Under the pieces are notes generated by a model. The model was not told the origin of the DNA. It saw nothing but the letters and a program-made list of their open reading frames with translations, and did not search any database. Shown in pieces: positions 53,494 through 64,000 of a DNA stretch of 64,000 bases. Position 1 is the first letter of the stretch. Each line of letters begins with the position of its first letter. The position numbers and the translations under genes were made by a program. Origin of the DNA: Haemonchus contortus (lineage: Eukaryota; Nematoda; Chromadorea; Rhabditida; Trichostrongylidae); contig LS997565.1 in the NCBI GenBank assembly GCA_000469685.2, positions 29,000,145-29,064,144 of the forward strand, in the 5' to 3' direction.

Positions 53494-54422
53494 TCCATGA
53501 TATATATAAACCGCTAACTTTGTGTGTCCGTTTGTATGCCCGTTTGTGCGTCCTTCCAAAAGTCACGTAGGCAAATGATTAAGTGCGTTATCAATCAAGC
53601 GGATACATATATTTCATTAGATGAGAATCTAAGATCATTAGCGGTCGGATAGGTCTTGCCGAAAGTGATATCGAAGCGAAGAGGAATCGTGATCTTTCAT
53701 TGAGTTACAAACTTTGCTGGGAGCGATCGTAAAAAGCGTTCTCCTGACTATTTACTGTCATGCTAAATCCCTATACTATGGACGATTCAACTAGCGGTTC
53801 CCAGCCAACTGAGGGAAGAGAGAGGTTAGGCTTCGTGGGCAAAAAAACGTTTTGTTCTCGAATAATTTTTATCAAAAGTACCTTTGCATTTAACCTATTT
53901 TCCAGACTAGACGCGTATTTTTCTATAGAAACATAATCGAAAATCCATCAAATCCATAGGAATCTAATCTAATCGAAATCTCCATTTTTAAATGTGAATT
54001 TCGCTCACAGATGCGCACTCCACTTTCCACAAGAACTTTCCACTTCATAATACTTGAGTAGCTAGATGAAGGGAAAAACTCCGACGAAATCTACACGACA
54101 CCTTATCATATGTGAAGCGCTTGCGTCTGATTGTTTGTTTGTTCTTTCAATTGTACAGAAATTCGAATTACCTCAGGATGCATCTGCATGAGTCGGTCAA
54201 GTTTGGTATGGGTTGGGCATAGGGCAAAACCAAAAGAGCACATTTGATCCACCTACAGGGGTGGGAGATGCACAGGAGTGGGTGGTGACATGGGCAGAAC
54301 TTCTCAAATATCCATGATATATATAAACCGTTAACTTTGTGTGTCTGTTTTTTGTGCGTCCGCCACGTAGGCACGATAAGGATTCAAGTAAAATAACACG
54401 TGAGCTTTTTGGAGAAGTAATA
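53494..54422. other. Unresolved; two Helitron-start-like segments
   Basis: TCCATGATATATATAAACCG occurs at 53494 and again at 54311, each followed by YTAACTTTGTGTGTC and a TGTGCGTCC stretch, so two related element starts are present. No matching ends were identified. Confidence 0.4.
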
Positions 54423-55458
54423 TCCTACTTATATAATCGGCTAAGTGTGTCTGTTGGTGTGTTTGTGTGTTTGTCTGACCTGAAATTCATAACTCCTGTC
54501 CCACTGAACCTAGGGCATTCAAATTTGAAAGAGAGATAGGGGGCAGGATGGGAACACTGATGGCTCATAATAGGAAGTGGCAACTATCGTTAGGAATGAA
54601 TAAGGAACCCTAGAAGGCAAAAGCCTCAGGATCTCTAACTACCTTCGTATTAGCGATGAAGCCTTGGCACCTTAATAGGTGGTGTGGATGCGAAGGGACC
54701 GCAAATGTTTAGCAACAGGGACTGATAACAACTGATAGGACTGATAAGAAACTATAGAAGGCGAGAGCCACTAGATCGGTAACGCACTTTCTGTCAATAA
54801 TGGAAACTTGGAATATTAATAGGTTAAGCAAGATGTGATAGGATCGTAGGTACTCGGTGAAGGGATCAAGAACGGTTGGTGCCAGGCCAGGAGCTGATAA
54901 GGGCTAATGAAAACCCTCGCAAGCGTAGAGCCACTATAATAAGGGCATTAATAGTGGTGCCTTGACAGTTTGGCGTGTGACGTGGAGTATGGCGAGATGT
55001 AGACGACCGATGATAGGAACTGCTAACAGCTGATAGCGACTGATAAGAGCACTTACCAATTGAACTTAACCGCAATGGTATTTACGATGTAGTTATGATT
55101 ACGAGTATTATATAGATTACGACCGCTACCCAGCAAGATTTGTAACGCGGTGGAAAAACAAGGATGTTTGATGTTTTGATATCATTTACGACAAAGCTCA
55201 TCCGACCGCCAATAATTTGGGATTCTCAACAAATGATGTACCCGTGGAGGAATGAAGGTCCAGTGATAACGAAATCTTATAATAGTGTTATTATCAATTG
55301 AGAACATTTGTGAGTACTACGCAATTCTTTGGTTGCCTATCAGTCAAACCTTAATGGTTCATTATTTTCAAGATGAGGAGCAACCGATTGATACTTTTAA
55401 CCGTAGGCGTATGCGCGGGCATGTGGTGCACGCATTGTGGCGTGCGTAGCCCAACTGG
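54423..55458 (+). mobile_element. Helitron-like non-autonomous element, copy 1
   Basis: Starts TCCTACTTATATAATCGGCT after an A and ends CTGG (55455-55458) before a T, with a GC-rich hairpin (CACGC-ATTGTG-GCGTG) shortly before the end. TC...CTRR ends, an A-T insertion point and no target duplication are Helitron traits. It is collinear in blocks with copy 2 at 56333 (AAATTCATAACTCCTGTC, GATCGTAGGTAC, TTACGACCGCTA, GACCGCCA). No Rep/helicase coding. Confidence 0.5.
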
Positions 55459-55472
55459 TATACATATATAAT

Positions 55473-55955
55473 ATATGACCTGACAGGTCAGAAGTCGATC
55501 GGCCTTCTCATACTGTTACCGCAGCCAGCCTAAACCCCTATTAAATGGTTGATTGAAATGTTCTAGAGTTGATCCGGTCAATGACGCAGCGGGAGTGCGT
55601 GCGTCTGTTTGCAGCCGACCTGGATTGAATATGGGTTCAGATCCTCAGTCGTGCACAAGCTTTCGAATGCTGAAACAACATGCTGGCAAGCAGTGGGTGC
55701 TTCTCTGTGCTAAATCGGCTGGTGTATGGTGTTAGTGCTGTCACATCCGCAAGTAAAACCTCAGGTGCTCAGAAGCTCAATTTTCTTTTTTTTTGGGAAG
55801 AAAGGCGAAAAATCTGAGAAAATCAAAAGATTATCACATATTTGGATTCCTCTCTAGAAAAGGTTTCCAAAGATTTTACGTTCAGCTTGATTGGAGTACT
55901 TTAGCGGAAGTTATTGCAAAGCGACGGTTCGCGTTCGTCGGCTCACTATGACGTC
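55473..55955 (+). repeat. Third, deleted copy of the palindrome arm
   Basis: Follows the right arm of 43151-46443 from CTGACAGGTCAGAAGTCGAT through the tRNA-like module (about 55569-55640), then jumps at about 55740 to the outer part (CACATCCGCAAGTAAAACCT), omitting the equivalent of 45355-46192. It ends near GCAAAGCGACG. Confidence 0.8.
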
Positions 55956-56332
55956 TTTTACGGAGACATGAAGTTTCACTGGTGCACAGGGATACGTTAG
56001 TCTAAAAAAAGTATACTAACTTTCCTCTCATAGCCTTTCTAACAGTTACTACTAAGAACTTATCACCGCAGTTCAGTCTTCAGCCTCGGCTGAAGCTAGC
56101 AAAACAATATCCTTTTGTTTCATTATCCCAGATCTTAGTTCCTCTCCTTCTGTTACACTTAAAACTCTTTAAGCGATGCCCCATTCCACTCCGGCATCTC
56201 GATGCACAGTCTCTTGCTGATACAGCTGGCTTTGGTGCCTTAATAGTTTTTTATAGTAATGCTGTTATCAGTTTGTTATCATTATGTTACCAGACTTATC
56301 AGAGACTTTATTGGATTTCAGCTTCTTCTATT
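55956..56332. other. No recognisable feature
   Basis: Short unannotated gap between repeats. Confidence 0.5.
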
Positions 56333-58203
56333 TCCTACTTTATATAATTCGCTAAGTGTGTCTGTTGGTGTGTCGGTGTGTTTGTGTGTGTGTTTGTTTG
56401 TGTGTGTGTGTGTGTCGGTGTGTGTGTCTGACCGGAAATTCATAACTCCTGTCTCCGTGGACCTAGAGCGTTCAAATTTGGAAGGAGGAAGGGGGGCAGG
56501 ATGGGAACACCTATGGTAGGTGGCAGGACCGGACTCCGTTCACAGGGAGCGCGGCGTGCGCGTTAGAAATTTTGGGCCGCAAATTCATAACTCCTGTTCC
56601 CGTGGACCTAGAAAGCTCAAATTTGGCAAGAGTACGGGGGGCAGCATGGGAACCCTTATGACAGGTGGTAGGAGCAGACTTCACCGACAGGGAGCAGGTT
56701 GTGCGCGATAGAAATTTTAGGTCGCAAATTCATACCTCCTGCTCCAGTGGACCCAAAGCGCTCAAAATTGGTAGGAGTACGGGGGGCGGCATGGGAACCC
56801 TTATGACAGGTGGTAGGAGCAGACTTCACCGACAGGGAGCAGGTTGTGCGCGATAGAAATTTTAGGTCGCAAATTCATACCTCCTGCTCCAGTGGACCCA
56901 AAGCGCTCAAAATTGGTAGGAGTACGGGTGGCGGCATGGGAACACTTATGACAGGTGGTAGGAGCAGACCCCACCCACAGGGAGCAGGTTGTGCGCAATA
57001 GAAATTTTAGGTCGCAAATTCATACCTCCTGCTCCAGTGGACCCAAAGCGCTCAAAATTGGTAGGAGTACGGGTGGCGGCATGGGAACACTTATGACAGG
57101 TGGTAGGAGCAGACCCCACCCACAGGGAGCAGGTTGTGCGCAATAGAAATTTTAGGTCGCAAATTCATACCTCCTGCTCCAGTGGACCCAAAGCGCTCAA
57201 AGTTGGTAGGAGTAGGGAGGGCGGCATGGGAACACTTATGGTGGGTGGCAGAACCGGACTCCATGCAAAGGGAGCTGGGCGTGCGTGAAGGTAATTTTGG
57301 GCCGCAAATTGATAGCTCCTGTTTGCGTGGAACTAAAGCGTTCAAATTTGGTAGGATCACACTTTTCGTATTACCAGTGGAACCTCAGCATACTAATAGG
57401 TGATGCGGGATATGACGGGATCGTAGGTACCGGGTGACAGGAACTGATCATAACTGATGAGAGAAGATAAAGGACCTAAGAGTGCCACCTACCGATCGAA
57501 ATCCTAACATCTTCGGTATCTACGATGTAGCTTTAACCGTTCAGTATGTTTCATTCGATAAGACGAGATGGTAGAGCAGGGTGACAAAAGTGAGTGGTAA
57601 GTGCAGCGATAGGGACCCATTAGGGCAATACGATACAATACGATAAGCAGGTTAGAACTTTGTTGATTTCTTACTATTACATTACGACCGCTATCTAGCA
57701 AGGTTCGTGATTCAATGAAGGATCCTCCTTGCTCGTTGTCATTTGCGACAAAACTTGTTCGACCGCCAGTAATCTAGAATTCTCAACAGATGATATCTTC
57801 GTAAAGAAAAGGGTCCATTGATAAAAAATATCTGATAACGGTGCTATCATCACTCAGAACATCATTGCAAAGATAGAGAGCAAAAGTTCGAGACTTTCAA
57901 TCGAGGGCGTAAGCACCGACTTTAACCTAATACCATTTGCACTGCCCTGTTAGTCCTGTGTCAAATTTCGTGTACAGGAAACTGCCATTTGTTTCGATTT
58001 CTGTTGTGTTAAAGAAGGCTTTCGAGCTCTTTTTACCTTTTCATACTCTCACTCAGCTAAGCACGGGGCTTTCAAAGGAAAAGGAGAATACGAAGTGTTA
58101 TTTACACATAACAAATTTCTCACAGGAAGGGAAAGCGCCCGGCGTAGCCGGGCGAACCCATAAGAAGGAGGAGAGCCTGGCGTTAGCCGGGCGATCCGAC
58201 TGG
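56333..58203 (+). mobile_element. Helitron-like non-autonomous element, copy 2
   Basis: Begins TCCTACTTTATATAATTCGC, nearly identical to copy 1, then a (TG)n-rich stretch (about 56355-56430), the 145-bp minisatellite, a middle shared with copy 1, and an end with two palindromic GC-rich hairpins (CGCCCGGCGTAGCCGGGCG near 58136 and GCCTGGCGTTAGCCGGGC near 58175). CTGG follows at 58200-58203 before a T, as expected for a Helitron 3' end (hairpin, then CTRR). The base before the start is T, not the expected A. Confidence 0.5.
56431..57365 (+). repeat. 145-bp minisatellite, about six units
   Basis: Period of exactly 145 bp in the central units (equivalent positions 56665, 56810, 56955, 57100). 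Each unit contains GCAAATTCATACCTCCTGCT, GGACCCAAAGCGCTCAAA and GGCGGCATGGGAAC. Central units are nearly identical; the first and last are diverged. A single unit exists at the equivalent place in copy 1 (about 54480), so the array expanded within this copy. Open frames of about 63 codons in every unit are a consequence of the repeat. Confidence 0.95.
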
Positions 58204-60700
58204 TATTTTTATTATTGGGTTATGGAGTGGTGATATTTTACTGGTTAACATTCTGCTAATTACATCACAGGTACGTTGGTTTCATTTACTTCCATCCCTT
58301 TTGACATAAGTTTGGTACCGGTAACGCGCTCTAACTATAACGAGTTAACGATGTTCGACTGAGTATCAAACTTAGGTTTTTCTTAGATTGTTATTCTTGT
58401 TACTCATATCCTATTATCTCTTGTCTTTGTCGCCTTTAATGTTATTGCTTTTTTTGTTCGTTTTGAGTCGTGTCCTTACTGATGGGCCTCGGGGTTGGCA
58501 AAAAGCAAAGTGGTTCGTCTGGATATAAGAGGCGAAAGGAACCAATAAGTTAGTTTTTGAACTAATGTGTTTTAATTTTATTCCTTTTTTTAATTTGCGA
58601 CTAGACTGTTGATTCTTGCACCTCGAGAGCAACCCGTGGTAGAGAGTCGGCAGTTCCGTCCCACGGGAAACTTTATAATTGATTGAATTTTATTTGGGCA
58701 ATTGCCTCACTGTCACCAGTGGTGATTCTATGGACCAGTGGTCCCCTTTTTTGCGTCAGTGACGTTTTTCTACTTCTACTTGTCTCTTTTACTATTAACG
58801 CACTTGTAATAACGCACCTGTAATGAAACATTTATTAAACAACGCATAAACAACTTTGATTTCTTGGATTTTTTCCCGTCGTTCACTGCTCTAATCTTCC
58901 TATTTTTGTCGATGGTGCTTGCGATACGGATGATTCTCTTTTACGAGTCAATCTTTTTCCCTTAAACATCTAGATTGTTTTAGCATTTACAGGCTATATT
59001 ATTATTAATGATACTAACCTTTAATGGAGTATCTATATTATTGATTGCGACATCCGTTTTATCGACATGTAGAATTTCCTCAACGTTACTGGAGCCCCAA
59101 GTCAGCCTTTTTTTCCTTAAATACGTTTTTCTTACACTTTTTACTGAAACATCCTAGCCAGTGTTTTTCATCTTACTTTGATTACTCATACACTCACGTT
59201 CATTGCTGACAACTCTGCCTTAGTGAGTAGATCATTTATTGGTGTGCCGCTCCAGTCACTATAGTCTAGGCCTAATCTAATTGCTAATTCAGTCGAGCGT
59301 ATTCTCTGTAATGCATGTATTTTGAAGTTATTATACTGTTAACATATCTCATAATTTAACTAAATATTGACTGTTGCTCTATGGCCTCTCCCAATGGTTA
59401 AAAATCCATTCTTCACTAACATCTCCGGAACTTATTTTTTTGCTGCGCGCATACCTCCTTTATCTTTCTTCGTAGATATAACCTGCGATCATTTCTTCTT
59501 AATCACGTCCTATACTTTCTTATATATGCTACCTATGTCTAATATCCTTATATTAACTTGTAATTATTAACATTCATGCCCTAAATTTTCAACGTCGGCT
59601 ATTTTAATAGTTCGATTCCTAATTATTTTTACACTGCAGTTGTTTTTACGATTATAGCCATATAGGTTCTTTTTCCGCTTTGTGAAAAGAAATCCCAGAA
59701 ATTGGAGCTCATTTCTGCCTAAACAAAATTTGTGAATCGAACACATAATATTATTGTATGCTTGTGTTTTATAAATAACTAACTTACTCTGAACGAAGTG
59801 GAATCTCCATTGCTCCAAGCTCCTTTTACCCAGCTCAAAGGAGTTTCCTTTTCATTATCATATCTTAATTATATAAATATCTGCTTTTGTTATTTAGATA
59901 TATTGAACTATCAACTTAGTTTACTATTTCGTTTAAAAATTTGTTTACAACTTCCTTTGAAGTATTCCCTTCAACATTCGGTACAAATAATACCCTTATT
60001 TGTTTTGCGAGTACCGATTGGTTAATTGGTTCCTGCTGCCTGTTGTGCCTCACATTCTGATTGACATTGCAAACGTCGAAACCTGGGATCTAAAGAAATA
60101 CTATTCCCCATTTCTAATAACATTTGATGCTAAGTAATTACTAACAAAAATAAATAAACATACCGCGTACATTACTAAACACACACAAAAACGGAACCAA
60201 GACCAGTACCCTTGATAGAAATAAGGATATCTCTGTCTACGCGGTTTATATGCTAATTCGGCACATTTATTGGCAGGACCTCATATGCCGATAAATGGAG
60301 ATCACTAATTGGCCTACCATACATATGGGGGTTATTTTTTTTCAAGTATGCTGCTTATATGTTTTACTAATTATTTATCCTCTATTCACATATTAGACAG
60401 TAGTTAATGGCTAACCATTTGTTTTTCTTCATTTTTCCTTTTTTCACATATTTCTGCATTCTTCACAATTCACATATTTTACACATTTAGTTTCTCATCT
60501 CATCTCACTTACTTCTCTAATCATTCAACTCACTCATCTTTCATCACTTAATCGTTTTTACAATCATTTAAATTTATATGATATATTATATATATAGTTT
60601 AATGTAAAAAAACAAAAAAAAACTCTTTGAAAAAATCTTTAGGCATTATTACAGTTCTTCAAACATTATTTAGATTTTAAAGAGGACCATACCTCTTGAA
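58204..60700. other. AT-rich stretch without recognisable genes
   Basis: Visibly AT-richer than the rest of the window. No gene motif recognised. It may be the decayed body of the Penelope-type element whose C-terminal end is recognisable at 60980-61240, but no RT motif could be found. Confidence 0.45.
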
Positions 60701-60708
60701 AAATAGGG

Positions 60709-60780
60709 ACTAGCACTGATGGAGTTTATAGAAGTCAAAAATGGCAAGAGGGGTCAATTTCTGGCGCCTCCAGTGCTAGT
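60709..60780. repeat. Structured GC-richer segment with perfect inverted repeat
   Basis: GACTAGCACTG (60709-60719) and CAGTGCTAGTC (60770-60780) are perfect reverse complements enclosing 50 bases. A further GC-rich hairpin (GGCAGCAGTCCTGCC, near 60818) follows. It stands out from its AT-rich surroundings; nature unknown. Confidence 0.5.
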
Positions 60781-60979
60781 CGTTCCTTAAGGAACATGCA
60801 GGGAGAGCCACCCCCTGGGCAGCAGTCCTGCCAAACCTCAGGGAAGACTCCTCTCTGTAGTTGGGTTGGACCACCCAAATATAATACTTAGATTTACGGT
60901 CAAAAAACAAAAATGTCTTCAATGCTGATAATTATTATTGTAAAAAAGAACTCATCAAAGAAAGAGAGTAAGCCAATAA

Positions 60980-61240
60980 CTACTGTATATCGGATTTTGG
61001 TTACAATAACAGAGGATACAAATGTAATAACAGAAAATGTAGAATGTGCAGTATTTCAAATAATAGTGAATATATTGTTTCCAATGTTACCGGTCTACTT
61101 ATAAAAACATATAAAGGGAGTAAAACTAATTGCAATAGAAAAAGTGTTATATACTGCATTACTTGTAATCAATGTGGTATGCAGTATGTAGGGATGATTA
61201 TAAGGAAAATCAAAGAAAGAATTGCAGAACATATTCCACT
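60980..61240 (+). pseudogene. Penelope-like GIY-YIG endonuclease relic
   Basis: A frame reads CNNRKCRMCSISNN, then YKGSKTNCNRKSVIYCITCN, then QCGMQYVGMIIRKIKERIAE and H. This matches the cysteine cluster plus GIY-YIG nuclease at the C-terminus of Penelope-like proteins (VIYLITC...YIGET in the copy at 7069). It belongs to a different, AT-rich lineage. It is cut off at 61245 by a Tc1-like element. Confidence 0.75.
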
Positions 61241-61245
61241 TTATA

Positions 61246-62095
61246 CAGTGCGTCGCAAAATGTTACAGCCACCTCTAATTTTCCCAAAAGCTCACAGTAT
61301 ATGATGTTTCTGAAAAACTGCCAAAGTAGAAATTGTATCAAATTTGAATTGCAATTCGCACATTATCACCAAATTCCAGCTCAAAAACACAAACATTTTT
61401 TTGGTCAATTTTTCAGTGAAGGGTGCTTTTCCAACGTCGCAAAATGATACAGCCACTTGATTTCTTCGTCGTTTTTTAGTTCGACGCAACGAAATTGCTT
61501 CGATTATGTAATGTTCTTCATTTTCAGGCAATGGGGAGAGGAAGCTTGCTTTCGGATTTCGAGAAAGGTCAAATCCTCGCGAAAAAGAAGCAGGGGTTGT
61601 CAAATCGCAGAATCGCTCGGAAAGAAAGAATCGAATCGCAGATTTGGGTCGACCTCACGCAGTTGTGGATATCATCAAGAATCCTGAAGAATATGGAACC
61701 AGAAGAAGTGCTGGACGTCCTTCGCTCCTTTCCGACAGAGACAAGCGCCGTATTTTGAGGTAAGCGTCGTACTCTACCAAGTCTTGCATGGAAATCCGAT
61801 CTCACTGAACCTCAATGTCTCAAAGGACACTGTTTGGAGGGTCATCAGAAAGTCTCACTTCATCCTCAAGAGGAAAATGCGTAAGGCACCCTTCATGACA
61901 AAAAACATCGAGAAAATCGGGTCGCTTTCGCCAGAAGGTGCAGCCGAACCGAATAGAATAAGGTGTTCGTCACATCTGCGTCAGCTACTGTTTGGCAGTT
62001 TGATCACCAACGCACTGATAGACCTTGGAAAAATCGGGTTCATCAGTTGCTCTTTTCGTTACAGTAATTTCAGACATAGTCAGTTTTGAAACTTC
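61246..62095 (+). mobile_element. Truncated Tc1-like element inserted in the Penelope relic
   Basis: Left end CAGTGCGTCGCAAAATGTTA after TA (61244-61245). A second copy of the repeat, CGTCGCAAAATGATACAGCC, lies at about 61436, giving the IR/DR layout. No matching right end was found, so the 3' part including most of the DDE domain is lost. It carries a transposase relic. Confidence 0.75.
61531..61950 (+). pseudogene. Tc1-like transposase N-terminal relic
   Basis: ATG at 61531 just after an acceptor-like TTTTCAG. The first helix-turn-helix reads MGRGSLLSDFEKGQILAKKK then GLSNRRIARK. After a frameshift the next frame gives IIKNPEEYGTRRSAGRPSLL then SDRDKRRILR, with the AGRP linker of Tc1 proteins. 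Another frame continues VSKDTVWRVIRKSHFILKRK. The DDE catalytic domain is missing. Dead copy. Confidence 0.8.
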
Positions 62096-64000
62096 GGAGC
62101 GGATGGACAACTGGCTAGAACACTTCAGCTTTAGCGACTTAGCAGGGTGCGCGATTTGCACAGCGTATCGATTACTGAACTTAGCTCTCTGACGGAAACT
62201 TTACACGAGCATCCAGTCGAAGGACTGCAGTCAAAACATCGAAATATATAAATGTGTAGTTGTCGATGCTGTTGACCAAAAAAGACGAGAATACCACGCT
62301 GTATGCTTTTGAACAATATAAAAAGTAGTATGTACAATGTGCTAGTATACCTGGAGCTATAGCACAACCGACAGCTGACAGCCTCAGAGTAGTGCGTGAA
62401 TGAGTTTAGCTAATGTAGATAAGGCATGAAATTTTTGAAAACATGTGCTCGTAACTTCAAGGGAATCCTCGGAACTTCGCCTCGTCCCGTCAGATCAAAC
62501 TAACGGACGATCCTATTCAAGGCCAATATCATCGAAAACTAGGCATCGCGCTTTCACTTCTCAACATTCCCATCCTGCTACATCCACGAATTGATGTGGT
62601 TTCTTATGTCACTTCCGTTTTCTTCTCTCATGCATCCGCTGCTCACCATTGACAAAAAATGTGATGTACAATCGGATGTGCACCTTATCCGACTTCTGCA
62701 CTTAGGTGCCACATCATCGGATGATAAATAAATGTTCTGCAAACAGCTGATTGGTTCAGGTGACTGCATTGTCAAAATTGTTCTGAGCGCATCTTCAATA
62801 ATGCTTTTAGGACAAGATCTCATAGTGCCGCCCTGAGGCTATGCGATACGAGCTTATAAAGCAATGTTCAAGGAGTCAGAAGGTTATGGGACATTGATTA
62901 CCATGAAACTGGAAAGGATTCCTCGAGCTACAAAACCTTGGATAGGGTTTTGAGGAGAAATCACGTTAACTGAAGTCTGAATTTCGACATCATTTCATCT
63001 TTGACTATCTAAAGGTCTAATACCTTGATATTGTATTCCTTGTGTGTGGGAAGGAGCAGCACAAGGAAAATCAGAAAGCGTTTTGTTCACTCTCTGGAAC
63101 ATAACGGAGGAGCCATGTGGAGAATTTAGGCATTACTTCTTCTTGTAAGCCAGAATAACTCTTTGAACAAAAGCGCATCAAATCCACATATTGTGAAGTT
63201 AATCTGTGAGGAGCTGTTCACAACGCAAAGAGCTGAGCGAATCATCACAGGGAAGCGCTAGGTGCATCACAAAAGCATAAGAATTGTGTCATTACACATT
63301 CTTGTAAAATAACAGATGGTCGTTGTAGGAGCAAGAAGGCGGTGGGTGATTTGAACTTAAAATTGTTTGCTTTAGGAGTAGATGGAAGTCTCAGATGCTA
63401 GTGTCGCTAACTATCAGCACTACCGCTCCCAGGCGAAAATCCTGATTGGTGCAAAATACGGTCGGTAGATCTCAGTTTTGCTTTTCTTCAAAACTAGACT
63501 CAGCTCAATTCGTTTTCATTTGAACAAACACTTTATGACTGATCTTTTTAGTTCTCTGTGGGTTCCATCTCGACTGCTTTCAATAATGTTTTTTGCCATA
63601 TTGTTTAATATTAATGGTTCCCACGTCACTGGAGTCATTTGGACAAGGCAGCATGTCAAAGGGAACACTTGTGGGGTTTCGATAGCATCGGTAACAACTA
63701 TGTACATATCTGGATAAAGTCAGCCTAGCTCCCTTATCATTTTGACAGCCATTTCGGATTCTTCACTTGTACTCGTTGCATCATCTTATCCAATTTCACT
63801 GTCTATTCACTTACGTCAACAGAGATTCTGCTGATTATCTGTGTTTGGGGAGCTTTCGTCAAATTTTCGATAGTTTGGGCTCTTGTGATGGAGAAACGAT
63901 CAATCATGGAATGTTCAGCAGTTTGGTCACCTCGTGGTCAAAGGATTCACACTTTGTTAGATTCCCACTTTGTCTTCTTCACTCCCTGAAAAACTTGGAA
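62096..64000. other. No recognisable feature
   Basis: Several open frames of 60-101 codons on both strands have no motif or splice support. The right edge could contain exons of a gene continuing beyond the window, but nothing can be shown. Confidence 0.45.

Noticed and set aside
56431..57365. CRISPR-like array
   Set aside because: Units are contiguous 145-bp tandem repeats without unique spacers, in eukaryotic DNA.
56520..57403. Repeated ~63-codon frames as a tandem gene family
   Set aside because: They are the open frame of the 145-bp minisatellite unit, with counterparts on the opposite strand.
60060..60090. Another hammerhead motif (ACGTCGAAACC)
   Set aside because: GAAAC is present but the CUGANGA part and the outer stem do not pair convincingly.
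63478..63717. Chemoreceptor-like exon near the right edge
   Set aside because: Hydrophobic composition only; no family motif and no joinable neighbouring exons.

Overview
The window looks like a gene-poor, repeat-rich stretch of nematode nuclear DNA, most likely from a strongylid (hookworm-like) worm. The basis is the mix of element families: Penelope-like elements with hammerhead-like motifs, an RTE-type and a CR1/jockey-type LINE, Tc1 and mariner elements, and a tRNA-derived SINE. Nematode-style short introns with TTTTCAG-type acceptors point the same way. Species is an inference; no rRNA, mitochondrial or named marker gene is present.

Only one host protein-coding gene is convincing. It is a ten-exon rhodopsin-family peptide receptor (GPCR) of somatostatin/opioid/allatostatin-C-receptor type on the + strand, 29323-38072, predicted at 380 aa. 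All ten exons join in phase. An apparent in-frame stop in extracellular loop 1 disappears once a 54-nt micro-intron is recognised. Its large introns hold two copies of a dispersed repeat (family D), a SINE split by a MITE, and a hammerhead-like relic. A second, much weaker host candidate is a chain of small phase-compatible exons at 41332-41940.

Layout. 1-5480: decayed repeats (family D, Penelope RT relic, SINE, RTE endonuclease relic). 5487-9176: two 5'-truncated Penelope-like copies head to head, forming a near-perfect palindrome inserted into the RTE relic with a 14-bp target duplication. 9300-29000: mostly unrecognised DNA with family D copies, a dead mariner, four SINEs, a mariner deletion derivative that still encodes a DNA-binding-only protein, a Tc1-type MITE and two long tight hairpins. 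29323-38205: the GPCR gene. 39094-40477: a Tc1-like element with IR/DR ends. 43127-50742: a minus-strand CR1/jockey-type LINE with frameshifts and a 188-bp internal duplication, whose 3' UTR is split by a 3.3-kb palindromic element with tRNA-like promoter boxes in its arms. 53090-58203: a third relic of that palindrome, a repeat related to its spacer, and two Helitron-like elements, the second carrying a 145-bp minisatellite. 58204-62100: AT-rich DNA with a Penelope GIY-YIG relic interrupted by a dead Tc1-like element. The last 1.9 kb shows nothing recognisable.

The window is largely a record of nested transposition: Penelope into RTE, MITE into SINE into GPCR intron, palindrome into LINE tail, Tc1 into Penelope. 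All positions and motifs were read by eye; no alignments, folding programs or database searches were run.
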